Shown here: positions 42,081-50,681 of the stretch, in pieces | Position numbering within the stretch: the stretch's first letter is position 1 | Layout of the letters: the number at the start of each line of letters is the position of its first letter | Assembly: GCA_039984715.1 (NCBI GenBank) | Contig: JBDWUA010000016.1 | Location: forward strand, 186,001-250,000 | Direction: 5' to 3' | Origin: JABSSA01 sp039984715 | GTDB taxonomy: Bacteria; Pseudomonadota; Alphaproteobacteria; Rhodobacterales; Rhodobacteraceae | Length of the DNA stretch: 64,000 nt | Position numbers and translations under genes: made by a program | Notes under the pieces: model-generated | What the model saw: only the letters and a program-made list of their open reading frames with translations | Database searches by the model: none | What the model was told of the DNA's origin: nothing

Positions 42081-42116
42081 TTGTCAGACCATGTTTTCCC
42101 ATAGTATCCCTATGTA
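42081..42116 (+). promoter_or_regulatory. Candidate mraZ/UpsM promoter with overlapping MraZ boxes
   Basis: A -35-like TTGTCA lies at 42081-42086 and AT-rich -10 candidates (TATCCC or TATGTA) at 42105-42116. Between and over them are TCCCA (42097) and TCCCT (42107), 10 bases apart, i.e. TGGGA-type MraZ boxes on the minus strand, placed where a repressor would block RNA polymerase. A start at about 42117 would give a leader RNA of about 205 bases up to the hairpin at 42285-42318. Confidence 0.45.
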
Positions 42117-42325
42117 CATCAGATGAGAACGAGCTGGGGCGCTAAACGACCCCGATAAAAAATCAAAATAGGTTTCATACAGGCAGTTCGCATTCATCAG
42201 ACCAAAGAGATCCGGCGCGCGAGCGAGCAGACATCCCCCCAGGTGGCGCGTGCAGCTGGACTACCCGCTCAGCGGGACGAGGGCGGCGAGTTGATCAGTG
42301 GCAGCAGATCAACTCGCCGTTTCCA
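42117..42325 (+). ncRNA. upsM: UpsM-like sRNA from the mraZ 5' UTR
   Basis: The stretch between the candidate promoter and the strong hairpin at 42285-42318 is rich in structure: GGGG/CCCC around 42135-42153, CCCGC/GCGGG at 42264-42276 and the terminal hairpin. Rhodobacter sphaeroides UpsM is, as I recall, a roughly 200-base, very abundant sRNA made by partial termination upstream of mraZ. Position, size and end structure match here. The sequence identity could not be checked. Confidence 0.6.
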
Positions 42326-42328
42326 TTT
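42285..42328 (+). terminator. Attenuator/terminator hairpin in the mraZ leader
   Basis: A perfect 12-bp stem GGCGAGTTGATC (42285-42296) / GATCAACTCGCC (42307-42318) with a 10-base loop is followed by GTTTCCATTT, a weak U tract. A weak tract fits partial termination, leaving some transcripts to read into mraZ 67 bases downstream. Confidence 0.7.
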
Positions 42329-42394
42329 CAGGGCCATGAGGCCGCTGGGGATTAACAATCGCGAGGGCGCGAGCAAACGTAGGGACGGACAGGC

Positions 42395-42898
42395 GTGGCA
42401 CGCAGGTTCAGAGGTGAAAGCCACCATAAGGTGGATGCGAAGGGCAGGGTGTCGATCCCAGCCTCGTTTCGCCGTGTCCTAGAGGTTTCTGATCCAAATT
42501 GGACCGATGGGCTCAGCCCTGAATTGGTCATTGTTTACGGGGATCACCGCCGCAAATATCTTGAATGCTATACTATGGAAGCGATCGAAGAGGTCGACGC
42601 CAAGATTGATACGCTTGCACGCGGGTCAATGCAGCGCAAAATGCTTCAGCGTTTGTTCCATGGTCAATCTTTCCCAACATCTGTCGATGAAACGGGTCGA
42701 CTGGTTTTGCCCGCAAAGCTGCGCGCCAAGATCGGTTTGGACAAAGAGGCGTTTTTCATCGCTGCGGGCGACACGTTCCAAATTTGGAAGCCCGAAACCT
42801 ATGAATCAGAAGAATTGGCCGAAACAGAAGCGTGGTTAGATGATTTGCCCGACGACGTTGATCCATTGGTCTTTCTAGATACCCCGGAGGGGGAATAG
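42395..42898 (+). CDS. mraZ: Transcriptional regulator MraZ
   Basis: MraZ is the 167-residue repressor at the head of the dcw cluster. It contains two AbrB-like SpoVT swapped-hairpin repeats: the first with HHKVDAKGRVSIPASFRRVL and the second with TSVDETGRLVLPAKLRAKIGL, each carrying the DxxGR core (DAKGR, DETGR). It binds TGGGA direct repeats; candidates lie upstream. The acidic C-terminal tail (DDLPDDVDPLVFLDTPEGE) is typical of alphaproteobacterial forms. GTG start at 42395 with an ACAGG upstream. RsmH begins 3 bases after its stop. Confidence 0.95.
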   Translation: MARRFRGESHHKVDAKGRVSIPASFRRVLEVSDPNWTDGLSPELVIVYGDHRRKYLECYTMEAIEEVDAKIDTLARGSMQRKMLQRLFHGQSFPTSVDETGRLVLPAKLRAKIGLDKEAFFIAAGDTFQIWKPETYESEELAETEAWLDDLPDDVDPLVFLDTPEGE

Positions 42899-42901
42899 GC
42901 G

Positions 42902-43891
42902 ATGGCCGCTGCTGCTGCCACGCAAAGCGCTCCGCATGTCCCTGTTTTGTTGCGTCCGTTGTTAGCGACGGTGCAGCCGATAGCTGGGCATTGGCTGGAT
43001 GGGACGTTTGGCGCGGGCGGGTATACACGCGCTTTTCTGGATGCTGGCGCTGAAACGGTAACGGCCGTTGATCGTGATCCCTTAGCGTTTGAAATGGCCG
43101 GTGCTTGGGCGCAGGACTATGGCGCGCGACTTGTGATGCAGCAGGGCACGTTTTCCCAACTAGACGAATACGCAAGTGATCTTGATGGGGTCGTTCTGGA
43201 TCTTGGTGTCAGCTCGATGCAATTGGATCAGGCGGATCGCGGATTTTCCTTTCAAAAAGACGGCCCTTTGGACATGCGAATGAGTCAATCAGGCCCGTCC
43301 GCCGCTGATCTGGTGAACGAAGCCAGCGAAGAAGCCTTGGCCGATATCCTGTACCTGTTCGGTGAAGAACGCGCATCACGGCGTATTGCCAAAGCAATTG
43401 GGCGCGCGCGCGCTGAGGCACCTTTGACCTGCACGCGTGATCTTGCCAAACTTGTTGAAAGTTGCTTGCCGCGTTCAAAGCCGGGGCAGGCGCATCCTGC
43501 AACGCGCAGCTTTCAAGCGCTGCGTATTGCGGTGAACGATGAATATGGCGAGCTGTTTCAGGGACTTATGGCCGCTGAACGTGCTTTGAAGCCCGGTGGT
43601 CAATTGGCGGTTGTGACATTTCATTCGGTTGAAGATCGCATGGTCAAACGGTTCTTTGCGTCGCGCAGTGGCAAAAGTCAGACAACCAACCGCTATGCCC
43701 CCGAGATCGAAAAAGAACCGCCGCAATTCACGATCAAGACGCGAAAAGCGGTTGGTCCGGATGACGTCGAGTTGGCCGAAAATCCACGCAGTCGATCCGC
43801 CAAGTTGCGCGTGGGTGTGCGTACCGACGCACCCGCCGGAGCAATTGATGCCAGATCTATTGGAATGCCAATGTTAAGAGAGGCCAGATAA
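42902..43891 (+). CDS. rsmH: 16S rRNA (cytosine-1402-N4)-methyltransferase RsmH
   Basis: RsmH methylates N4 of C1402 in the ribosomal P site. The 329-residue protein has the HVPVLL start, the SAM-binding loop GTFGAGGYTRAFLD, DLGVSSMQLDQADRGFSF and the C-terminal SFHSVEDRMVKRFF-type segment (VTFHSVEDRMVKRFF). It lies immediately after mraZ and overlaps ftsL by one base (TAATG), so it is translated from the dcw transcript. Confidence 0.97.
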   Translation: MAAAAATQSAPHVPVLLRPLLATVQPIAGHWLDGTFGAGGYTRAFLDAGAETVTAVDRDPLAFEMAGAWAQDYGARLVMQQGTFSQLDEYASDLDGVVLDLGVSSMQLDQADRGFSFQKDGPLDMRMSQSGPSAADLVNEASEEALADILYLFGEERASRRIAKAIGRARAEAPLTCTRDLAKLVESCLPRSKPGQAHPATRSFQALRIAVNDEYGELFQGLMAAERALKPGGQLAVVTFHSVEDRMVKRFFASRSGKSQTTNRYAPEIEKEPPQFTIKTRKAVGPDDVELAENPRSRSAKLRVGVRTDAPAGAIDARSIGMPMLREAR

Positions 43892-44235
43892 TGCGGACTT
43901 GTCTTTGTGTTTTGACCACTATCGCTGTGATTTGTCTGGCATTCTGGGCGTATCGCGAAAATTATGCCACGCAGGCCGCGTTGGACAAAGCGGACGCTGT
44001 ACGCGCTGACATCCGTGCCACACATGCACGATTGGCAGTCTTGAAAGCGGAATGGGCATATTTGAACCGTCCGGATCGCTTGCGTGATCTTGCGGATTTG
44101 AATTTTGATCGCTTGGGGCTTTTGCCATTTGCACCGGAACAGTTTGGTCGCTTGGATGAGGTGTCTTATCCTCCGCAACCTTTGCCCCCGATCACCGACG
44201 CAATTGAATTGGCCGCTCGGGAGGACCAGCAATGA
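43891..44235 (+). CDS. ftsL: Cell division protein FtsL
   Basis: FtsL is a 114-residue bitopic division protein that with FtsB and FtsQ activates FtsWI. It has one N-terminal membrane segment (LCVLTTIAVICLAFWAY, residues 4-20) and a periplasmic coiled coil (NYATQAALDKADAVRADIRA, LAVLKAEWAYLNRPDRL), the latter an alphaproteobacterial FtsL signature. The sequence is poorly conserved in general; its identity rests on topology and position between rsmH and ftsI, with 1-base and 4-base overlaps. Confidence 0.9.
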   Translation: MRTCLCVLTTIAVICLAFWAYRENYATQAALDKADAVRADIRATHARLAVLKAEWAYLNRPDRLRDLADLNFDRLGLLPFAPEQFGRLDEVSYPPQPLPPITDAIELAAREDQQ

Positions 44236-46019
44236 TCCGAACACCTCTTCGTCCTTTGGCGCGTATATTAAGTGCGCGCAATGCAGGCGAAAATCCGGCA
44301 CATGTGGAACGCGAGATCCGTCTCAAGCGTCACGATGAGATGCGCGGAAAGATGCAGCAACGTGCCGAAGGGCGTTTGTTGGTCATTGGTGTCTTTTTTC
44401 TGTGCGCGTTTCTGACTGTTGGCGCTCGGATGGGTGTTTTGGCGACATCTGAACCATCAGAGCCTCGCATTTCCGCAGTGGGATCAGCCATCAGTGCTGC
44501 GCGCGCGGACATCGTTGACCGCAATGGCAACATTCTGGCGACGAATTTCGAAACACACGCGCTCTATGCCCAACCACCGCAAATGGTGGACCCAATGGGC
44601 GCGGCTGAAGCCTTGGCTGAAATTTTCCCGGACTTGGATGTTGAACGTCTCAAGCAGGATTTTTCCGGAACCCGTAAGTTCCTGTGGCTAAAGCGTAAAA
44701 TTTCCCCTGAACAAATGCAGGCTGTGCATGAGATTGGTGATCCGGGCCTGCTGTTTGGCCCGCGGGACATGCGCCTGTACCCCAACGGGAAACTGGCAGC
44801 ACATATTCTGGGCGGTGCGTCGTTCGGAAAAGAAGGCGTCAGTGCCGCAGAAGTCATCGGAGTAGCAGGGGTCGAAAAATACTTTGACGATTACCTGCGT
44901 GATCCGTCGAATGGTGGCAAACCGTTGGAATTGTCGCTTGATCTGACCGTTCAGGCTGCGGCCGAGCGGGTTCTTTATGGCGGAATGAAATTGATGAATG
45001 CCAAAGGGGCGACATCTATTTTGATGGATGTGAAAACCGGCGAAGTCGTGTCCGTTGTTTCGTTACCGGACTTTGACCCCAATGATCGCCCGCGCCCTGC
45101 GACGGAAGGGGATCAATCCGACAGCCCATTATTCAACCGCTCGGTTCAGGGTGTGTATGAATTGGGATCGACCTTTAAAATTTTCACAGCAGCGCAAGCG
45201 CTTGAACTGGGATTGGTCAATCCCTCGACCAAGATCGACACCAAAGGGCCATTGCGTTGGGGCAAATTTCGCATTCGCGACTTCCGCAACTATGGATCGG
45301 AAATGTCGACGACAAAGATCATTGTAAAAAGCTCGAACATCGGGACTGCGCGAATTGCGTTGATGATTGGTGCGGAACGCCAGCAAGAGTTTTTGAAAAG
45401 TCTCGGCTTTTTCGAACCCACGTCATTTGAGATCATCGAGGCCGCGACAGGGAAACCTTTATTGCCGAAACGGTGGTCTGAATTGTCCACGATGACAGTG
45501 TCCTATGGTCACGGTATTTCAACCAGCCCCATGCATTTGGCCACCGCCTATGCGGCGATTGCAAATGGTGGGCGTATGGTGACACCGACGATCATCAAAC
45601 AAAATGGCCCACGATTGGGCGACCGAGTCATGAGCGAAGGTGCCGCACGCGCTGCACGTCAAATGTTGCGCAAAGTGATCACCGAAGGCACTGCCAGCAT
45701 GGGCGAAGTGCAAGGATATGCGGTCGCTGGCAAAACGGGCACTGCGGACAAGCCAAAACCACGTGGCGGATATTACGATGATAAAGTCATCGCAACTTTC
45801 GCAACAATGTTTCCAGCGGACGATCCGCGTTACGTGTTGATCGTGACATTAGATGAACCCGTTGAAACATCAGGTGACGAACCGCGTCGCACAGCCGGTT
45901 GGACCGCCGTTCCAGTGGCTGCTGAAATGATCCGCAGGATTGGACCTTTGTTGGGTTTACGGCCTGCCGTTGAACCCGCGCGTTTGGCTGATATAACGCT
46001 CACTCAGGCCAGTCAGTAA
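44232..46019 (+). CDS. ftsI: Peptidoglycan D,D-transpeptidase FtsI (PBP3)
   Basis: FtsI crosslinks septal peptidoglycan. The 595-residue class B penicillin-binding protein has a basic cytoplasmic N-terminus, one membrane segment at about residues 48-66 (LLVIGVFFLCAFLTVGAR), a pedestal domain (ARADIVDRNGNILATNF) and a transpeptidase domain with all three active-site motifs: STFK (in YELGSTFKIFT), SSN (in VKSSNIGTARIAL) and KTG (in VAGKTGTADKPK). The start overlaps ftsL by 4 bases (ATGA). Confidence 0.97.
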   Translation: MIRTPLRPLARILSARNAGENPAHVEREIRLKRHDEMRGKMQQRAEGRLLVIGVFFLCAFLTVGARMGVLATSEPSEPRISAVGSAISAARADIVDRNGNILATNFETHALYAQPPQMVDPMGAAEALAEIFPDLDVERLKQDFSGTRKFLWLKRKISPEQMQAVHEIGDPGLLFGPRDMRLYPNGKLAAHILGGASFGKEGVSAAEVIGVAGVEKYFDDYLRDPSNGGKPLELSLDLTVQAAAERVLYGGMKLMNAKGATSILMDVKTGEVVSVVSLPDFDPNDRPRPATEGDQSDSPLFNRSVQGVYELGSTFKIFTAAQALELGLVNPSTKIDTKGPLRWGKFRIRDFRNYGSEMSTTKIIVKSSNIGTARIALMIGAERQQEFLKSLGFFEPTSFEIIEAATGKPLLPKRWSELSTMTVSYGHGISTSPMHLATAYAAIANGGRMVTPTIIKQNGPRLGDRVMSEGAARAARQMLRKVITEGTASMGEVQGYAVAGKTGTADKPKPRGGYYDDKVIATFATMFPADDPRYVLIVTLDEPVETSGDEPRRTAGWTAVPVAAEMIRRIGPLLGLRPAVEPARLADITLTQASQ

Positions 46020-46033
46020 CCCGGGCGGGGGCC

Positions 46034-47521
46034 ATGGGCATAACGAAAAAACCTCTTTCAGATCTGGGCCTTCTGGCCCGAGGTGGTGCGAATCCACCAA
46101 TCTCAGGCGTGGCTGTCGACAGTCGCCTTGTTGAACCAGGCACATTGTTTGGTGCAATGCCGGGCAGTCGTATGCACGGCGCCAGTTTCATCGAATACGC
46201 GCTTCGCATGGGGGCCGCGGCCATTTTGACCGATGCCGAAGGGGCAAGGATCGCATCCGAAGCACTGGATGCAAGTCAAGCGGCTTTGGTCATCACGGAT
46301 GAACCGCGCGCGGCACTGTCACGTGCCGCAGCACTTTGGTTCGGGGCACAGCCCGAGACGATGATTGCGGTGACAGGGACAAACGGCAAAACGTCGGTTT
46401 CAACCTTTGTGCGCCAAATCTGGATCGAACTGGGTTTGCGCGCAGTTAATTTGGGCACAACAGGGGTCGAAGGCGCATGGAGCGCGCCATTGTCTCACAC
46501 CACACCCGAACCGATCACGCTGCATCGTATCTTGGCCCAAGCCAAACTGGCTGACATAACCCACGCGGCGATGGAGGCGTCTAGTCATGGTTTGGACCAG
46601 CGCCGTTTGGATGGTGTGATGTTGCAAGCGGCTGGGTTTACGAACCTGTCCCAAGACCATTTGGATTATCACGACACGTTCGAAGAATATCTTCATGCCA
46701 AGGCGGGGTTGTTTACGCGAGTGTTGCCAGCGCACGCGACGGCCGTCATCAACCTTGATGGCGCGCACGGGTCTGAAATGGCTGCAATTGCGCGAACACG
46801 CGGGCAAGAATTGCTGACTGTCGGGCGTGGTGAAAACGTCGATGTCCGGCTAGATGGTCAACGGTTTGATGCCACCGGACAAGACATTCGATTTACAGTT
46901 GCCCATCATGGGTCATTCACGACGCGCCTTAATTTGATCGGCGGGTTCCAAGCGGAAAATATTCTGTTGGCGATTGGTTTGGTCATGGCCTGCGGCGAAG
47001 AGGTTGACCAGATCGCTGCAATTCTGGGCAATCTTCGAACCGTCCGTGGCAGGATGCAATTGGCCGCAACGCGTGAAAATGGTGCCGCCGTGTTTATCGA
47101 TTACGCGCACACGCCAGATGCAGTCGCAACAGCTCTGACGGCAATGCGCCCGCATGTTCTGGGGCGGTTGATCGCCGTTGTCGGGGCAGGTGGTGATCGC
47201 GACAAAGGCAAGCGCCCTTTGATGGGGGCTGCCGCAGCCGAAAATGCAGATGTTGTTTTTGTCACCGATGACAACCCACGCAGCGAAGATCCGGCAATCA
47301 TCCGTGCCGCCGTCATGCAAGGCTGTCCAGAGGCAACAGAAATCCCAGATCGGGCCGAAGCTATCTTGCGCGCCGTCGACGCACTTCAACCGGGTGATGC
47401 ATTATTGATCGCGGGCAAAGGGCATGAAACGGGTCAGGTTGTTGGGGATGATGTTTTCCCCTTTGACGACGCCGAACAGGCCAGTATCGCCGTCTCAGCA
47501 TTAGATGGAACTTCGATTTGA
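46034..47521 (+). CDS. murE: UDP-MurNAc-tripeptide ligase MurE (meso-diaminopimelate-adding)
   Basis: MurE adds meso-diaminopimelate to UDP-MurNAc-L-Ala-D-Glu. The 495-residue ligase shows ATP-binding GTNGKTSVSTFVRQ, the central TTPEPITLHRIL and MEASSHGL motifs, and DNPRSEDPAII: the DNPR motif marks a DAP-specific rather than a lysine-specific enzyme. It starts 14 bases after ftsI and overlaps murF by 4 bases. Confidence 0.97.
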   Translation: MGITKKPLSDLGLLARGGANPPISGVAVDSRLVEPGTLFGAMPGSRMHGASFIEYALRMGAAAILTDAEGARIASEALDASQAALVITDEPRAALSRAAALWFGAQPETMIAVTGTNGKTSVSTFVRQIWIELGLRAVNLGTTGVEGAWSAPLSHTTPEPITLHRILAQAKLADITHAAMEASSHGLDQRRLDGVMLQAAGFTNLSQDHLDYHDTFEEYLHAKAGLFTRVLPAHATAVINLDGAHGSEMAAIARTRGQELLTVGRGENVDVRLDGQRFDATGQDIRFTVAHHGSFTTRLNLIGGFQAENILLAIGLVMACGEEVDQIAAILGNLRTVRGRMQLAATRENGAAVFIDYAHTPDAVATALTAMRPHVLGRLIAVVGAGGDRDKGKRPLMGAAAAENADVVFVTDDNPRSEDPAIIRAAVMQGCPEATEIPDRAEAILRAVDALQPGDALLIAGKGHETGQVVGDDVFPFDDAEQASIAVSALDGTSI

Positions 47522-48960
47522 CCCTTTGGACCGCATCAGACGCCGCCGCCGCGACACAGGGAACAGCAATCGGTGATTGGTCTGTCAGTGGCATAAGCAT
47601 TGATACCCGCACGATTGAAACGGGTGATTTGTTTGTTGCACTAACCGCAGCGCGTGATGCGCATGACTTTGTAGCGCCGGCGTTGGAAAAAGGTGCAGGC
47701 GCTGCTTTGGTCAGTCGCATTCCCGAAGGTGTTGCCGATGATGCGCCGCTTTTGCTGGTCGAAAATGTGCAAACCGCATTAGAAGATTTGGGTCGCGCCG
47801 GTCGCGCGCGCACAAATGCCCGTGTGGTCGCCATCACCGGTAGCGTCGGCAAAACCACCACAAAGGAAATGCTGCGCGCCATTCTCGGCGATCAAGGTCG
47901 CGTGCATGCGTCTGTCGCCAGCTATAACAATCATTGGGGTGTCCCCTTGACCTTGGCGCGCATGCCAATCGACACAGAATTTGCAGTGATTGAAATCGGG
48001 ATGAACCATCCCGGTGAAATCGCACCCCTTGCGAAAATGACCCGTCCCCACGTGGCCATGATCACAACCGTTGCAGCAGCCCATTTGGAAGCATTCGAGA
48101 ATATCGAAGGCATCGCGCTTGAAAAGGCGTCGATCCTGGAGGGCTTGGAATACGGGGGTGATGCCATTTTGAACAATGATTGTTCAACGGCTGCGATCCT
48201 GCAATCCAAGGCGCATGATTTAAAACGTCGGGACATCGGGTTCGGGCGACACGGCTTTGATTTCAAAATGGAAAAATGCACCGTGCATCGCGATGTCACT
48301 GTTGTCGAAGCCGTGGCCCATGACACGCCATTGCTGTTCAAAATCGCCGCCGCCGGGGAACACTTTGCCACAAATGGGTTGGGCGCGCTTGCCGCTGCGG
48401 AGGCTTTGGGGGCTGACCTTGCGCTTGCGGCGCAATCGTTGGGACGATGGACGCCTTATCAGGGACGAGGCGCACGCGAAGTGATCGTGCTGGACTCTGG
48501 TGAACCCCATTTGAAACTTGAACTGATCGACGAAAGCTATAACGCCAATCCGACCTCAATGGCGGCAGCTTTGGCCGTTCTTGCTGTTGCCGAAGTCAAC
48601 GATAAAGATGGTCAAATCCGCAAAGGTCGCCGTATCGCTGTCATTGGCGACATGAAAGAATTGGGGGCCAATGGCGCAGAGATGCACGCCGAGCTTGCCC
48701 AATTGGATGCGACGAAGACATTAGACGAAGTGCATTGCGTCGGTCCCATGATGGGTCATTTGCACAAGGCGTTACCAGAGGCACAGCGTGGCATCTGGAC
48801 AAAAACCGCTGAAGAAATGGCGACCAATTTGAAGGGCAAACTGAGCAGTGGCGACGTGGTCATGGTCAAGGGATCATTATCCATGCAACTGGCGAAGATT
48901 GTCGATTCCATTCGAAAAATGGGTCAAGCGCGCAGTTCTGCGCCTGACCAAGAAACGTAG
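47518..48960 (+). CDS. murF: UDP-MurNAc-tripeptide:D-Ala-D-Ala ligase MurF
   Basis: MurF adds D-Ala-D-Ala to complete UDP-MurNAc-pentapeptide. The 480-residue protein has the P-loop GSVGKTTTKEML, EIGMNHPGEI, a MurF-specific NHWGVPLTL strand and DESYNANPTSMAAAL. The start is a TTG at 47518 that overlaps the murE stop as TTGA, so translation is coupled; the next in-frame ATG is far inside the domain. The position between murE and mraY is standard. Confidence 0.97.
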   Translation: MTLWTASDAAAATQGTAIGDWSVSGISIDTRTIETGDLFVALTAARDAHDFVAPALEKGAGAALVSRIPEGVADDAPLLLVENVQTALEDLGRAGRARTNARVVAITGSVGKTTTKEMLRAILGDQGRVHASVASYNNHWGVPLTLARMPIDTEFAVIEIGMNHPGEIAPLAKMTRPHVAMITTVAAAHLEAFENIEGIALEKASILEGLEYGGDAILNNDCSTAAILQSKAHDLKRRDIGFGRHGFDFKMEKCTVHRDVTVVEAVAHDTPLLFKIAAAGEHFATNGLGALAAAEALGADLALAAQSLGRWTPYQGRGAREVIVLDSGEPHLKLELIDESYNANPTSMAAALAVLAVAEVNDKDGQIRKGRRIAVIGDMKELGANGAEMHAELAQLDATKTLDEVHCVGPMMGHLHKALPEAQRGIWTKTAEEMATNLKGKLSSGDVVMVKGSLSMQLAKIVDSIRKMGQARSSAPDQET

Positions 48961-48971
48961 AGGTTATTTTC

Positions 48972-50054
48972 ATGCTGTATTGGTTAACTGCACTGTCTGA
49001 TGGCGGTGATTTCTTTAACCTCTTTCGCTACATTACCTTCCGCGCAGGGGGGTCGTTTCTGACCGCTTTGATTTTTGGCTTTCTGTTTGGGCGGCCCTTG
49101 ATCGAAGTCCTGCGCCGCAAGCAGGGCAAGGGCCAACCGATCCGGGATGATGGCCCAGAAGGGCATTTCGCAAAGGCAGGAACGCCGACAATGGGCGGGC
49201 TATTGATTGTTGGTGCATTGCTGACGTCGACACTTTTGTGGGCACGACTGGACAATCCTTTTGTTTGGATCGTGCTGTTTGTCACAATGTCATTTGCCAT
49301 GATTGGGTTCGCCGACGATTACGCAAAAGTTTCAAAACAAACGACAAAAGGTGTTTCTGGCCGCATACGTCTTGTGTTGGGCATTCTCGTTGCTGCGATT
49401 GCGGCTTATGCAGCGTCATTGGCGCATCCTGAAACTTTGCAAAATCAACTGGCATTGCCAGTGTTCAAAGATGTGTTGCTGAACTTGGGATGGTTCTTTG
49501 TCCCGTTTGGCATCGTCGTGATCGTGGGTTCGGCCAATGCGGTTAACCTGACCGATGGGCTTGACGGGCTTGCCATCATGCCCGCGATGATTGCGGCTGG
49601 GACTTTGGGCATCATCGCCTATGCCGTGGGACGCGTCGATTTCACCGAATATTTGGACGTCCATTACGTTCCGGGAACAGGTGAATTGCTGATATTCTCT
49701 GCCGCGATGTTTGGCGGTGGTCTTGGGTTCCTATGGTATAATGCGCCACCAGCTGCGGTGTTCATGGGGGATACAGGGTCGTTGGCTTTGGGCGGGGCAT
49801 TGGGTGCCATTGCCGTTGTGACCAAACACGAACTGGTGCTGGCGATTGTGGGCGGTTTGTTTGTGGTCGAAGCCCTGTCCGTGATCATCCAAGTGCTGTA
49901 TTTCAAGCGGACCGGAAAACGTGTGTTCCTGATGGCGCCGATCCATCACCATTACGAGAAAAAAGGTTGGGCTGAGAGTACAATTGTCATTCGATTTTGG
50001 ATCATATCTTTGATCCTCGCTATGATCGGATTGGCCACTCTGAAAGTACGCTAA
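48972..50054 (+). CDS. mraY: Phospho-MurNAc-pentapeptide transferase MraY
   Basis: MraY transfers phospho-MurNAc-pentapeptide to undecaprenyl phosphate, making lipid I. The 360-residue protein has ten membrane helices and the catalytic signatures GFADDYAKVSKQTTKG, NAVNLTDGLDGLA (Asp pair), FMGDTGSLALGG and the cytoplasmic MAPIHHHYEKKGW loop. It starts 11 bases after murF. Confidence 0.97.
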   Translation: MLYWLTALSDGGDFFNLFRYITFRAGGSFLTALIFGFLFGRPLIEVLRRKQGKGQPIRDDGPEGHFAKAGTPTMGGLLIVGALLTSTLLWARLDNPFVWIVLFVTMSFAMIGFADDYAKVSKQTTKGVSGRIRLVLGILVAAIAAYAASLAHPETLQNQLALPVFKDVLLNLGWFFVPFGIVVIVGSANAVNLTDGLDGLAIMPAMIAAGTLGIIAYAVGRVDFTEYLDVHYVPGTGELLIFSAAMFGGGLGFLWYNAPPAAVFMGDTGSLALGGALGAIAVVTKHELVLAIVGGLFVVEALSVIIQVLYFKRTGKRVFLMAPIHHHYEKKGWAESTIVIRFWIISLILAMIGLATLKVR

Positions 50055-50125
50055 CCTGATTGCGGATCCAAAGCCCCGGTGCAGCCGACGCGAAGACATT
50101 GCGCAGGGTGAGGAAGGGTAAGTTC

Positions 50126-50650
50126 ATGCCAAGAGCAATTGTCATCACTGGGTGCTCCGGCGGAGGAAAGTCGACGCTGTTGGCTGAGCTGAGCCATCGT
50201 GGGCATGCAACCATTCAGGAACCCGGACGACGAATAATTGCGACGGGTGGGCCATGTCCTTGGGAAGATCCAAAGGCCTTTGCACTGGCTGCGATCGAAA
50301 TGGCACGTGAAGACATCGCACAGGCTGACGGGGCGATCACGTTTTTTGATCGGTCCGCTTTGGATGCGCTCGTCTGGTTTGAACGCACCGATACGCATCT
50401 TGATCCTGCAATCCGGCGTCATGTGCTGTCCATGGCTTACGACAAGCACGTGATTATCGCACCGCCTTGGCCTGAGATATACGTGCAGGATACAGATCGA
50501 CGGCACGATCTGACGGCAGCCCTTGCGGAATACGACGCCTTATGCGACCGCTTACCTAAATTCGGGTTTTCGCTGCAGGCTTTGCCCAAGGATACGCCTA
50601 CCAAACGGGCGGATTGGGTCGAAGCGCAGATGTTGGGGGAAAAGAAATGA
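50126..50650 (+). CDS. AAA-family ATPase/kinase-like P-loop protein
   Basis: This 174-residue P-loop protein has Walker A ITGCSGGGKSTLLAEL at residues 6-21, a Walker B-like GAITFFDRSALDALVWFE and an arginine-rich lid (DTDRRHDLTAAL). It resembles the AAA_28-type predicted ATPases found next to nucleotide kinases. The substrate is unknown. The ATG at 50126 has AGGAAGGG upstream. It lies between mraY and murD, where most dcw clusters have no gene, in the same direction and 71 bases after mraY; it is probably co-transcribed. It may have been acquired independently. Confidence 0.8.
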   Translation: MPRAIVITGCSGGGKSTLLAELSHRGHATIQEPGRRIIATGGPCPWEDPKAFALAAIEMAREDIAQADGAITFFDRSALDALVWFERTDTHLDPAIRRHVLSMAYDKHVIIAPPWPEIYVQDTDRRHDLTAALAEYDALCDRLPKFGFSLQALPKDTPTKRADWVEAQMLGEKK

Positions 50651-50681
50651 CATTCGAGAAAACCATCATGAGGCAAACCGC

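Noticed and set aside
42117..42394. RNase P RNA in the structured mraZ leader
   Set aside because: The invariant RNase P core sequences (e.g. GAGGAAAGTCC) are absent.
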